From contig CALMZP010000109.1 of assembly GCA_937870635.1 (NCBI GenBank), positions 21,947-85,946 on the forward strand: DNA of 64,000 nt, given 5' to 3'. Below, piece after piece: positions 37,386 through 46,138 of this stretch. The DNA is from an uncultured Acidobacteriota bacterium. Its GTDB lineage: Bacteria; Acidobacteriota; Thermoanaerobaculia; Gp7-AA8. The notes under the pieces were generated by a model that was given only the letters and a program-made list of their open reading frames with translations, made no database searches and was not told the origin of the DNA. How positions within the stretch are numbered: the stretch's first letter is position 1; each line of letters begins with the position of its first letter. Position numbers and translations under genes: made by a program.

Positions 37386-39029
37386 ATGACATGTTCCAGG
37401 TTCTCGCCCCTCGTATGTCTTCTGCTCGTTGCCGCCGCCCTGCCCTTGTTCGCTCAGTCGCCGCAGCCGGGGGAGCTTACCCCTGAAGCGGCGCAATTCA
37501 ATCAATGGTTCGAGGAAGCCGCGGCGGAGTTTGATGTGCCCGTCCAGGTGCTTCAGGCGGTCGCCTTTGCCGAAAGCCGCTGGCGCCATCTGGTGCCGGA
37601 GGCTCCACCGGAAGAATTCGAGGTCGATGGTGTCCGCCCCGTACGCGGCCGCCAGGCCGATCACGAATCGCGGCCTCCGGCGTTCGGAATCATGGGATTG
37701 CGCGATGACAATCACTTCGGCTACTCGCTGCGGGAAGCCGCGGCATTGATCGGGAAAACACCCGACGAGCTGAAGGAGAGTCCCCAGCTGAACATTCGTG
37801 GAGCCGCGGCACTGCTGCACAAGCTGAGCGGCGGAGCAGGGCGGGAAACCCCGCTCGAAGCGTGGGAGGACGCCGTTGCGCTGTACAGCGGGATTCCTCA
37901 GCCCGGCGTTGCCGAGATGTACACCTACGACATTTTCAACTCCATCCTCTCCGGGCGGGCCAGCGAGCGATTCCGGATCGCGCAGCAGGAGATCAGCCTG
38001 GCCAGCATTTATGGAGCGGAGAAGCTGCAGATTCTCTCCGCGCCGCGGCTGACGATCGATGTGCCGGCGCACGGTCCGGACGCCGCGCTCCGCCCGGAGA
38101 TCCTTTCGACCGATTACGGCCCGGCGCTGTGGGATCCGGCGCCCTCCTGCAACTACTCCGCGGGGCGCTCCACGACGGTGACGCACATCGCCGAGCACAT
38201 TGCCCAGGGCTCGTACGCGGGCACGATCTCATGGTTCAAGAACTGCTCGGCCAGTGTGAGCGCTCATTACGTCGTGCGATCCTCGGATGGCCAGGTCACA
38301 CAGATGGTGCGCGAGCATGACACGGCCTGGCATGTCGCCAGCCACAACAGCTACAGCGTCGGGATCGAGCACGAAGGGTTTGCGGAGGACTGCAGCTGGT
38401 ACACGACGGCCATGTACAACGGGTCCTCGCTGCTGACGCGCGACATCGCCGACTCGCACGGCATCGCCCGCACAGGGACCTATGATGCGTCACTCGGATG
38501 GGACACGGAGCTCGCTCGCGACTCGGAATGGAAGATCAAGGGACACACGAATTTCCCCACGACCAAGACCTGCCCGGGAGCCTGCTTCGACTGGCCGCGG
38601 TTCCGCGGCCTCGTCATCGGAGCCTGGTCGCAGATCGTCGACAACGCGGAGGCGCGTTTCAGCGCGAGCGCGAACTGGGGCGTGTCCACCTACAGCGCCC
38701 AGCGCTACGGCGCCAATTATCGGTACGCGAATCCTCAGGCCATCAGCGACGCGGCCTGGTACAAGTTCAATGTCCCGGCCACCGGGAATTACGAGGTCTA
38801 CGCGTGGTACCCGGCCAACAGCGGATACAACGACTCGACGCCGTTTGTGATCGTGACCTCGAGCGGCAACGTCACGGTCAACGTCAACCAGCGGGTCAAC
38901 GGCGGGACCTGGGTCAGCCTCGGCATCTTCAACATCGCCGCAGGTGACGCGAACAAGGTGGCTGTCAGCCGCTGGACGAACGGCGTCGGATACGTGATCG
39001 CCGACGCGGTGAAACTCGTGGCACGATGA
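37386..39029 (+). CDS. Secreted N-acetylmuramoyl-L-alanine amidase, multidomain
   Basis: A 547-residue exported peptidoglycan hydrolase. The signal peptide FSPLVCLLLVAAALPLFAQ is followed by a lysozyme-like helical domain (EEAAAEFDVPVQVLQAVAFAESRWR, with Glu in AFAES; shown in pieces). An Amidase_2 domain comes next, with zinc-type ligands in VTHIAEHIAQG, SVGIEHEGF and the GHTNFP segment. The last ~130 residues form a golvesin/xanthan-lyase-type C-terminal beta domain (YGANYRYANPQAISDAAWYK; YEVYAWYPANSGYN), a likely wall- or glycan-binding module. It cleaves the bond between MurNAc and L-Ala. It is upstream of a sodium symporter and nagZ, fitting a role in muropeptide salvage. Confidence 0.85.
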   Translation: MTCSRFSPLVCLLLVAAALPLFAQSPQPGELTPEAAQFNQWFEEAAAEFDVPVQVLQAVAFAESRWRHLVPEAPPEEFEVDGVRPVRGRQADHESRPPAFGIMGLRDDNHFGYSLREAAALIGKTPDELKESPQLNIRGAAALLHKLSGGAGRETPLEAWEDAVALYSGIPQPGVAEMYTYDIFNSILSGRASERFRIAQQEISLASIYGAEKLQILSAPRLTIDVPAHGPDAALRPEILSTDYGPALWDPAPSCNYSAGRSTTVTHIAEHIAQGSYAGTISWFKNCSASVSAHYVVRSSDGQVTQMVREHDTAWHVASHNSYSVGIEHEGFAEDCSWYTTAMYNGSSLLTRDIADSHGIARTGTYDASLGWDTELARDSEWKIKGHTNFPTTKTCPGACFDWPRFRGLVIGAWSQIVDNAEARFSASANWGVSTYSAQRYGANYRYANPQAISDAAWYKFNVPATGNYEVYAWYPANSGYNDSTPFVIVTSSGNVTVNVNQRVNGGTWVSLGIFNIAAGDANKVAVSRWTNGVGYVIADAVKLVAR

Positions 39030-39088
39030 TCGTTCCGGATAGTGGAAGGGGTCGGTGGCGAGCGCCTTGCGCTTCCCACCGATCCCGG

Positions 39089-39172
39089 GTCATCGAGAGG
39101 CGAAGGACCTCGAACCACGTCAAGCGTATTTTGAGGTCCTTCGGCGTCTACGCGCCTCAGGATGACGTGAAC
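39089..39172. repeat. Dispersed TCATCCTGAG-type inverted repeat, decayed copy
   Basis: The right arm ATTTTGAGGTCCTTCGGC...CTCAGGATGACGTGA is well preserved relative to the element at 12948-13047; the left arm (GGTCATCGAGAGGCGAAGGACCTC) has lost part of its sequence. It lies in the gap after the amidase gene. Confidence 0.7.
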
Positions 39173-39187
39173 GACGCACTCGCGGCG

Positions 39188-39216
39188 GTTGACGGTTAAC
39201 GGTTAACGATTAACGG
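39188..39216. repeat. (GGTTAAC)n heptamer array
   Basis: GTTGACGGTTAACGGTTAAC followed by GATTAACGG gives four units of seven bases. It ends 22 bases before the symporter start. The complementary unit AACCGTT carries the stop codons of the OB-fold lipoprotein (13919) and nagZ (42497). Confidence 0.85.
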
Positions 39217-39237
39217 ACGGTACAATCCCCGTCCAGT

Positions 39238-40716
39238 TTGCACGCGATCGATCTCGCCATCATCGTCGCCTACCTCGTCGCCGTCGTCGGCGCGGGGTTC
39301 TACTTTGGCCGCCGCCAGCTCTCCACCCAGCGCTACTTCGTCGGGGGACGCGAAGTTCCGTGGTGGGCGATCTCCGCGTCGATCGTGGCGACGGAGACCT
39401 CGACCGTCACGTTCATCTCCGTGCCAGGCATCGCCTTCGCGGCCGGCGGCGACTTCCGGTTCATCCAGATCGTATTCGGCTATCTGGTAGCGCGCATCGT
39501 GATCTCGGTGCTCTTCATGCCGCGCTACTTCCGGCGGGAGCTCGTCACCGTCTATCAGCTGCTGCAGGACCGGTTCGGCGGCGCGGTGAAATCGCTCGCG
39601 GCTTCGCTCTTCGTCGTGATGCGGACCATCGCCGACGGCGTGCGCCTTCTGCTCACCGCCTTCGTGCTCGCGGCCGTGTTCAAGAGCCTCGACCTCGCCG
39701 ACAGCGCGGTCAGCGGGTCGATCATCGCCATCGGTGTCGTCATGATCATCTTCACGCTGATCGGTGGCATCGAGGCCATCGTGTGGATCGAAGTCGTTCA
39801 GCTGCTGATCTACATCGGAGGCGCGATCGCCGCGGCGGTCATCCTCGCCGGACAGATTCCGGGCGGCATCCCCTCGGCCGTCGATCTCGGCCAGATGTTC
39901 GACAAGTTTCGATTTCTCGATTTTTCGTTCGACATGACGAAGACCTACACGTTCTGGTCGGGAGTCATCGGCGGCGCGTTCCTGACGATGAGCACGCACG
40001 GCACCGATCAGTACATGGTGCAGCGCTACCTCTGTACCGATCGTCCGCGCAAGGCTTCCCTGGCACTGCTCGTCTCCGGCGTCGTCGTTCTCGCGCAGTT
40101 CCTCGGATTCCTCTTCATCGGCGTGCTTCTGTTTGCGTTCTATCGTCCCGACCGGATGGCCGGATACGGCCCGACGTCGGGCGCGGCGCCGTTCGCCGCC
40201 GCCGATCAGGTCTTCCCCGACTTCATCACGAACCACCTGCCGATCGGGCTCTCCGGGCTGGTCGTCGCGGCGATCTTCGCCGCGGCAATGTCGTCATCGC
40301 TCAATTCGATCGCGGCGACGGTGGTGTCCGATCTCTACACGCCGCTGCGGCCGGGACGCCCCGATCGCCATTACCTCAACGTCTCCAAACTGGTGACGGT
40401 CATTGCCGGCATCGTCCAGATTGCGGTCGGCGTGGCCATGCAGCATTCGGCGAAGTCGGCCCTGGCGATCGTCCTGTCCATCGCCTCCCTCATCAACGGC
40501 CCCATCCTCGGCGTCTTCCTCCTGGGATGGCTGCGGTCCTCCGCTACGCGCACCGCTGCATTCACTGGGATGCTCACCGGCCTCGCCGTGATTCTCTACG
40601 TGGCGTTCGCAACGAAGATCGCCTGGCCGTGGTACACGCTCATCGGGAGCGCAACGACGTTCCTCGTCGGCTCACTCGTCAGCGCTTTCGGAGCAAGAAC
40701 GAATGAAACGCCTTGA
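39238..40716 (+). CDS. Sodium:solute symporter (SSS family)
   Basis: A 492-residue inner-membrane importer with about thirteen helices. It starts MHAIDLAIIVAYLVAVVGAG at TTG 39238; SSS hallmarks include STQRYFVGGREVPWWAISAS, SSLNSIAATVVSDLY and the GTDQYMVQRYL segment. It overlaps the nagZ start by 14 bases, so both are translated together. In Tannerella an SSS-family protein (MurT) imports MurNAc; with nagZ directly coupled here, import of an amino sugar from peptidoglycan is a fair inference, but the substrate is not visible in the sequence. Confidence 0.9.
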   Translation: MHAIDLAIIVAYLVAVVGAGFYFGRRQLSTQRYFVGGREVPWWAISASIVATETSTVTFISVPGIAFAAGGDFRFIQIVFGYLVARIVISVLFMPRYFRRELVTVYQLLQDRFGGAVKSLAASLFVVMRTIADGVRLLLTAFVLAAVFKSLDLADSAVSGSIIAIGVVMIIFTLIGGIEAIVWIEVVQLLIYIGGAIAAAVILAGQIPGGIPSAVDLGQMFDKFRFLDFSFDMTKTYTFWSGVIGGAFLTMSTHGTDQYMVQRYLCTDRPRKASLALLVSGVVVLAQFLGFLFIGVLLFAFYRPDRMAGYGPTSGAAPFAAADQVFPDFITNHLPIGLSGLVVAAIFAAAMSSSLNSIAATVVSDLYTPLRPGRPDRHYLNVSKLVTVIAGIVQIAVGVAMQHSAKSALAIVLSIASLINGPILGVFLLGWLRSSATRTAAFTGMLTGLAVILYVAFATKIAWPWYTLIGSATTFLVGSLVSAFGARTNETP

Positions 40717-42499
40717 CTTCATCCTTCATCCTTCATCCTTCATCCTTTTTCTGTTCCTTCTCTCCTGCGCCTCCACCGCGCCGAAACCTCGCATGCTGAA
40801 ACTCGAAGACCTCACGCTCGAAGAAAAGATCGGCCAGATGTTTGCCGGCGCCGGTCACGCTCTGTTCACGAATGAATCGGGCTGGCGCTACCGCGACCTG
40901 ATGCATCAGGTCCGCGACAACAAGGTGGGAGGGCTGACCTGGTTCGTCTCGAACGTGCGCGAGACGGCTTTCCTCACCAAGCAACTCCAGAACGCCGCGC
41001 GGGTGCCGCTGCTCATCAGCGCCGACCTCGAGGCCGGTATCGGCATGCGCCTCATCGACACCACGTACTGGCCGACGGCGATGGCGGTCGCCGCCACCGG
41101 CGAGCCGAAGTTCGCCGAGGAGCTGGGGAGGATCACGGCGAGGGAGGCGAAGGTGCTGGGGATCAACCACATCTTCGCGCCTGTCGCCGACGTGAACGTC
41201 AATCCCGACAATCCGGTCATCAACGCGCGCAGCTACGGTGAAGATCCGCGGGAGGTCTCGAAGTTCGTCGCCGCGTTCATTCGCGGTGTGCAGGGCGAAG
41301 GAGTCCTGGCGACGGCGAAGCATTTTCCCGGACACGGCGACACGCACGTCGATTCCCATCGGTCGCTTCCGGTGCTCGACGTCGATCGCGCGCGGCTCGA
41401 CCGGGTGGAGCTGATTCCTTTTCGCGCCGCGATCGAAGCCGATGTTGCCTCCGTGATGATCGGTCACCTCGCGGTTCCCGCAATCGATCCGACGCCGGCC
41501 GGCACGCGGTCGGTCGCTGAGTCGGTTCACGAGAACCCCTATGCCACGCCGGAAGGGGAGCTGACGCGGAACGGTGCTGTGCCGGCCACACTCTCGAAGA
41601 TCATCATCGAAGACCTGCTGCGCGGTGAACTCGGGTTCAAAGGGCTCGTGGTCAGCGACGCATTCGACATGGGCGGCCTCGTCGCTCACTACGAAGCCGG
41701 TGAAGCGGCCGTTCTGGGCATCCTGGCCGGGGAAGACCAGATCCTGAAGTCGCCGAACATCGACCGCGCCATCGAAGCGGTGAAGGAAGCCGTGCAGAGC
41801 GGGCGGATCCCTGAGTCCCGGATCGACGAGTCGGTGCGGAGAATTCTCGACGCGAAGAGCCGCGTGTCATTCGCGGTCGGCACGCAGGAAGAAGTCTTCC
41901 GGGTCCTCGACTCGCAGCAGCATCGCGACAAGTCCGACGAGATCGCGACGCGCGCGCTCACGCTCCTGCGCGAGGAACCGGGTCTCATGCCTCTCGGCAA
42001 GGGAAAGGGTGTGGTGATCCTCACCGTCAGCGACTTCGATGAGGTCGGCAATCCGCTTCCCGCATTCGCGCGCGAGGTGAATCGACGGCTCGAGAACGTC
42101 GCACCCGTGTTCCTCCTCGACTCGCGGTCGCAGGCGGACGAGATCGTCCCCTTCCTCCACGCCGCGCGAAACGCGGAAGTGGTCCTCCTGGCACTGGCAG
42201 TGCGGGCGCGGTCGGGAGCCGGCCACATGGCGCTGCCGCAGGTCGCGCTCGACGCGATCGCGCAGCTGCCCCCGCGGGTGAAAGTGGCCGGCATCTCGTT
42301 CGGGAGTCCCTACGTGCTCCGCCACCTCCCCGCGCTGCAGACGTACTTCGCGGCATACGGCATCCAGCCGGTGATGCAGCAGGCCTCCGTGCGCGCGTTG
42401 TTCGGCGAGACGGCCGTCACCGGCCGTCTGCCGGTCACGATCCCCGGCATGCACGCCCGCGGTGAGGGGATCCAGAAGGCGTTGACCGTTAACCGTTAA
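40703..42499 (+). CDS. nagZ: Secreted beta-N-acetylglucosaminidase NagZ (GH3), lipoprotein
   Basis: A 598-residue family 3 glycoside hydrolase that removes GlcNAc from peptidoglycan fragments. The NagZ signature KHFPGHGDTHVDSHRSLP carries the catalytic His/Asp dyad, and VVSDAFDMGG carries the nucleophile Asp. Further blocks are GGLTWFVSNVRET and FAPVADVNVNPDNPV. A C-terminal domain follows, as in the two-domain Gram-positive type. Unlike cytoplasmic NagZ it has a lipoprotein signal (lipobox LLSC, Cys22) whose hydrophobic core is encoded by four tandem CTTCATC units. The stop codon lies in an AACCGTT repeat. The 5' end overlaps the symporter gene. Confidence 0.92.
   Translation: MKRLDFILHPSSFILFLFLLSCASTAPKPRMLKLEDLTLEEKIGQMFAGAGHALFTNESGWRYRDLMHQVRDNKVGGLTWFVSNVRETAFLTKQLQNAARVPLLISADLEAGIGMRLIDTTYWPTAMAVAATGEPKFAEELGRITAREAKVLGINHIFAPVADVNVNPDNPVINARSYGEDPREVSKFVAAFIRGVQGEGVLATAKHFPGHGDTHVDSHRSLPVLDVDRARLDRVELIPFRAAIEADVASVMIGHLAVPAIDPTPAGTRSVAESVHENPYATPEGELTRNGAVPATLSKIIIEDLLRGELGFKGLVVSDAFDMGGLVAHYEAGEAAVLGILAGEDQILKSPNIDRAIEAVKEAVQSGRIPESRIDESVRRILDAKSRVSFAVGTQEEVFRVLDSQQHRDKSDEIATRALTLLREEPGLMPLGKGKGVVILTVSDFDEVGNPLPAFAREVNRRLENVAPVFLLDSRSQADEIVPFLHAARNAEVVLLALAVRARSGAGHMALPQVALDAIAQLPPRVKVAGISFGSPYVLRHLPALQTYFAAYGIQPVMQQASVRALFGETAVTGRLPVTIPGMHARGEGIQKALTVNR
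40717..40744. repeat. (CTTCATC)4 heptamer array inside nagZ
   Basis: Four exact CTTCATC copies (28 bases) followed by CTTTTT, in codons 5-16 of nagZ. In any frame the array encodes the peptide LHPSSFI, here giving the h-region FILHPSSFIL of the signal peptide. A change of one or two copies would shift the frame of nagZ; the same bases are also the 3' end region of the overlapping symporter up to 40716. Confidence 0.95.
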
Positions 42500-42653
42500 C
42501 CGCTGACTGGTGGAGCGCGGGCGACCTCGCCCGCGACGGACATGAGGGCGGGTCAGATCGCCCGCCCTCCAACGATCTTTGTGCCCGCCGGGGTCGCTCC
42601 AACGGTCCGCCCTTGCGAGGAACGGACAGATTACACTCCTTAACGGTTAACGC
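42479..42653. repeat. Inverted AACCGTT/AACGGTT arms around GC-rich hairpins
   Basis: The left arm GCGTTGACCGTTAACCGTTAACC (42479-42501) overlaps the nagZ stop; the right arm TTAACGGTTAACGC is at 42640-42653. Between them lie two GC hairpins: GCGGGCGA-CC-TCGCCCGC (42517-42534) and GAGGGCGGG...CCGCCCTC (42544-42569), related to the element at 870-963. This takes up most of the 307-base gap before the receptor gene; the remainder to 42806 shows a possible -35/-10 pair (TTGACT 42731, TACGGT 42754) and nothing coding. Confidence 0.7.
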
Positions 42654-42806
42654 ATTTTCTTCCGTCCTTGCGCTCGACGGCGTCCTATCACCGTTGCTTA
42701 TGACGAACGCAAAAAAGAGTTGACGGAGTCTTGACTCACGGTCCTCATCGAATTACGGTGGTGCTCCTACGTCTCAGGTCTCAGGAAAAATTTGCGGAGG
42801 GTGTTT

Positions 42807-45800
42807 ATGGCCAGTCGTCGTACGGCGTCTCGTCTCCTCGTTATCCTCGCTCTGGTTGCCCTGGCGGCGACCTCGCTTCAGGCGCAGACCGTCACCGGAA
42901 CCATGCAGGGAAGGGTCACGGATACATCGGGTGCCGTTCTTCCCGGCGTCACCGTCACGATCCGGAACATGGAGACGGGCCTCGAGCGCGTGGTCGTGAC
43001 CGACAGCGAGGGCTTCTTCAACGCACCCTTCCTGCCGATCGGCAGATACCGCCTCGCGGCGGAGCTCGCGGGTCTCGGCACCATGCGGCGCGAGCGCGTT
43101 CCGGTCAATCTGAACCAGACCACGGTTCAGGATTTCATCATCGACCCGCAGATGTCGGAGACGATCACCGTCAACGCCGAGGCGCCGCGGATCAACGTGA
43201 CGGACGGCGAGATCAAGCAGACCATGCGCTCGGAAGAGATCATGACCATGCCCGCCGCCAATCAGACGAACTTCCTGAGGCTGGCCGAAGTGTTCAGCGG
43301 GTTTCAGGAAAACCCGACGTCGGGACAGAACAACCCGACCTCGTCTTCCGGATCATCGATCAACTTCAACGGCACCGGTACGCGCGGTGCCACCTTCCAG
43401 ATCAACGGCGTCAATAACGACGACTCGTCCGAAAACCAGAACCGTCAGGGCGTTGCTCTCGCCACCATCAAGTCGTTCCAGGTGCTGACGAACAACTTCA
43501 GCTCCGAGTTCGGCCGCGGCTACGGCGCGGTGGTCCTCGTGCAGACGAAGAACGGCACGAACGACCTCGCTGGTGAGCTTTACGGTTACGCGCAGGACGC
43601 GCAGTACAACGAGCTCGATGTCTTCAACAAGGGAAACACCAAACCGAAACGCTATCGCCGGCAGTATGGGCTGGCCGCCGGGTTCCCCATCATCCGGGAC
43701 ACGCTCTTCGCGTTCCTGCATGGAGACATGGTGGAAGACAAGGGCTCGGGGTTCATTACCCGCGGCGTCTTCACCGAGGCAGACCTCGCCCTGCCCCGCC
43801 TGACCCTTGGCAACGACACGCCGGCGAACCGCGCCTGGCAGGATTCCATCATCGCGCGCTGGCCCAAGGTCACTCCAAACCGGCCGGCAATCGGGCCGCG
43901 TGCGTACGCAGCGCCTGTCGACAGCGATTTCCCGACGAGCGACTATTCGGCACGCCTCGACTACAACCTGAACGCCAGCAACAATCTCACCGGCCGCTAC
44001 CAGCGCAGCAGCCAGGATCTGACGCCGGGTGAGTTCATCGTCGGAGAAGTGGCGGTCCAGAACAACCGCCAGTCGAACATCGGCATCACCTGGACGGGCA
44101 TCCTCTCGTCAGACACCGTTCAGGAAGCGCGATACGGACTGGGTCTCCGCAGCACCAACGTGAACATCGGCGACGGCAACGATACGCCGGTCGTCCGCAT
44201 CAATGACGTTGGCGGCGGCCTCTTCACGATCCTTGGCAACGCCGGCGCCTTCCCGATCAACCGCAATCAGCGCGACCAGCAGTTCGTCTACAACATCTCC
44301 AGTGCCCGCTGGGCGAACCACACGCTCAAAGGGGGCATGGACATCCGCATGGTCCAGCTCAACGATCTGGCGGACAACTTCTCCCGCGGCTTCTGGACGT
44401 TCAGCCGCAACTGTGCCGGGAAAGACTACGGCACCGGTATCGCCGCGTTCATGGCCGGCTGCGTCAGCCAGTACTGGAAGGGCTACGCGAACTTCTATCT
44501 CGAGAACAGCATCGACGAGCAGAACTTCTACGCGCAGGACGACTGGCGCGTCCGCGACAACCTCATCTTCAACCTCGGCGTCCGCTACGAACGCGCCAAT
44601 GCCGCGAAGGAGGACGAGAATCGCGTCGACTACCAGTACAGCGACAGCGACTACGTCGATCCCAGACTCGGCTTTGCCTATACGCCGAACTGGGACCGCA
44701 ACCGCTTCTTCCGCGCTCTGACCGGCGGTCAGGGCCGATTTTCGATTCGCGGCGGCTACGGCCACTTCCACGGCCGCGTCTTCCAGTCGATTTTCTCGCA
44801 GGGAGGCGCCAACGTCCGCTTCAATCCACCGAACGCCCAGTTCGTCGCCGCGGTGGGCACGACTACGCCCTTCACCCAGCCTGGCTGGAACAATTTCAAC
44901 CTCGCCGATCCGTCGAACGGGTATCAGTTCACGCCCGGGACGTTCCCGACGACTCGATATTCGATCACCACGATTGATAAGAATCTGCAGATGCCGGAGA
45001 CCCGGCAGTGGAACCTGACTTTTGAAAGGCAGATGTTCGCCCAGTCACGTTTCCGCGCCAGCTACATCGGCACGCTCGGCAAAGGGCTTCTGCAGTACGG
45101 TCTCGACAACCTGCCGGTCGCGCCCGGCGCTCCGGGCAGTCAGTACCGGGTCGCTGCCGACTGGCGCTGCGCCGGGACGGGGAATCCTGGCCTGCCGGTC
45201 GGGACGGTGGTAGGAGGCGTTGCCTGTACCCAGGTTTCGCCGATCGCCGCCGATGAGATCAGCATTCGTGTTCCTCGGATCAACGAACGGCGTCCCGATT
45301 CGCGGTACACGACGAATCTCGTCGTCAGCAACGGTTCCCAGAGCTGGTATCACGGCGGCCAGCTCGAATGGGAGACGGGGATGGTCCGCGGCTTCCAGGG
45401 GCGGGCAACGTATACCTACAGCAAGTCGGAAGACACCGGTTCCGAGGCCACCTTCGTCGGAGCCGGCGACACGAACATCCTCGGACCGCACAAGGATTAC
45501 AACCGCGGGCTCTCTCGTTTCCACACCCCGCATCGCTTCACGTTCCTCGGCAGCTACCTCCTCCCGTTCTTCCGCGACCGGGATGACTGGGTGGAAACCG
45601 TCTTCGGCGGCTGGCAGATTGCGACCGTCGTCCGGATCGCTTCGGGCACACCGTTCACGATCATCGATGCAGGCGCGCTCGATGTGAATTTTGACGGTGT
45701 CGGCAATGCCCGCCCTGTCTGCGTGAACCCTTCGGGGTGCGAAGGCCTCGTGATCAACGACCCGGAGACCTCACGGCAGGAGCTCAACCGGTCCAATTTC

Positions 45801-46076
45801 CGTCGCATCGAATACGGCGACACGTTCGATGACCTGGTACCCCGCAATTCGATGTACACGGACGGTCCCGAAACCGTCGATCTCAGCTTCTCCAAATCGT
45901 TCGCGCTGCCGTACCGGAACGATTCGCTGATGATCAAACTCGAAGCGTTCAACGTGTTCGACCGTGTGACGTGGGGATTCCCGGACAACAACTTCAACAG
46001 CTCCACCTTCGGGCGCCTCACGGGACTCAATTACACGCCCCGCTACTTCCAGCTCGGGGTGCGGTACATTTACTGA
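42807..46076 (+). CDS. Oar-like TonB-dependent outer-membrane receptor
   Basis: A 1089-residue outer-membrane beta-barrel. The signal peptide (LLVILALVALAATSLQAQ) is followed by a carboxypeptidase-regulatory-like domain (GTMQGRVTDTSGAVLPGVTV; residues ~28-110), then a plug-like region (EEIMTMPAANQTNFLRLAEV; ATFQINGVNNDD) and a long barrel with many alternating aromatic strands, ending in LGVRYIY. This is the Oar/CarboxypepD_reg-TonB type expanded in Acidobacteriota and Myxococcota. I chose ATG 42807, with GCGGAGGG 8 bases upstream. It follows nagZ and precedes the exoprotein/AmiE-NamZ block, so it may take up glycan or peptide fragments; that is inference. It ends at a strong terminator. Confidence 0.9.
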   Translation: MASRRTASRLLVILALVALAATSLQAQTVTGTMQGRVTDTSGAVLPGVTVTIRNMETGLERVVVTDSEGFFNAPFLPIGRYRLAAELAGLGTMRRERVPVNLNQTTVQDFIIDPQMSETITVNAEAPRINVTDGEIKQTMRSEEIMTMPAANQTNFLRLAEVFSGFQENPTSGQNNPTSSSGSSINFNGTGTRGATFQINGVNNDDSSENQNRQGVALATIKSFQVLTNNFSSEFGRGYGAVVLVQTKNGTNDLAGELYGYAQDAQYNELDVFNKGNTKPKRYRRQYGLAAGFPIIRDTLFAFLHGDMVEDKGSGFITRGVFTEADLALPRLTLGNDTPANRAWQDSIIARWPKVTPNRPAIGPRAYAAPVDSDFPTSDYSARLDYNLNASNNLTGRYQRSSQDLTPGEFIVGEVAVQNNRQSNIGITWTGILSSDTVQEARYGLGLRSTNVNIGDGNDTPVVRINDVGGGLFTILGNAGAFPINRNQRDQQFVYNISSARWANHTLKGGMDIRMVQLNDLADNFSRGFWTFSRNCAGKDYGTGIAAFMAGCVSQYWKGYANFYLENSIDEQNFYAQDDWRVRDNLIFNLGVRYERANAAKEDENRVDYQYSDSDYVDPRLGFAYTPNWDRNRFFRALTGGQGRFSIRGGYGHFHGRVFQSIFSQGGANVRFNPPNAQFVAAVGTTTPFTQPGWNNFNLADPSNGYQFTPGTFPTTRYSITTIDKNLQMPETRQWNLTFERQMFAQSRFRASYIGTLGKGLLQYGLDNLPVAPGAPGSQYRVAADWRCAGTGNPGLPVGTVVGGVACTQVSPIAADEISIRVPRINERRPDSRYTTNLVVSNGSQSWYHGGQLEWETGMVRGFQGRATYTYSKSEDTGSEATFVGAGDTNILGPHKDYNRGLSRFHTPHRFTFLGSYLLPFFRDRDDWVETVFGGWQIATVVRIASGTPFTIIDAGALDVNFDGVGNARPVCVNPSGCEGLVINDPETSRQELNRSNFRRIEYGDTFDDLVPRNSMYTDGPETVDLSFSKSFALPYRNDSLMIKLEAFNVFDRVTWGFPDNNFNSSTFGRLTGLNYTPRYFQLGVRYIY

Positions 46077-46097
46077 ATGTTCAGTTCAAGCTGTCAG

Positions 46098-46132
46098 GAA
46101 AGCGCCGGTCGTTCGACCGGCGCTTTCTTTTT
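46098..46132 (+). terminator. Rho-independent terminator after Oar-like receptor
   Basis: A 13-bp perfect stem GAAAGCGCCGGTC / GACCGGCGCTTTC with loop GTTC, followed by TTTTT. It lies 22 bases after the receptor stop and 7 bases before the end of the convergent exoprotein gene. The same hairpin sequence recurs inside the amiE-namZ coding start at 49018-49049. Confidence 0.93.
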
Positions 46133-46138
46133 AACCCC

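Noticed and set aside
36570-38198. A 542-residue hydrolase starting at 38198.
   Set aside because: The N-terminal extension is antisense to the amidase gene; the hydrolase fold begins at ATG 37277.
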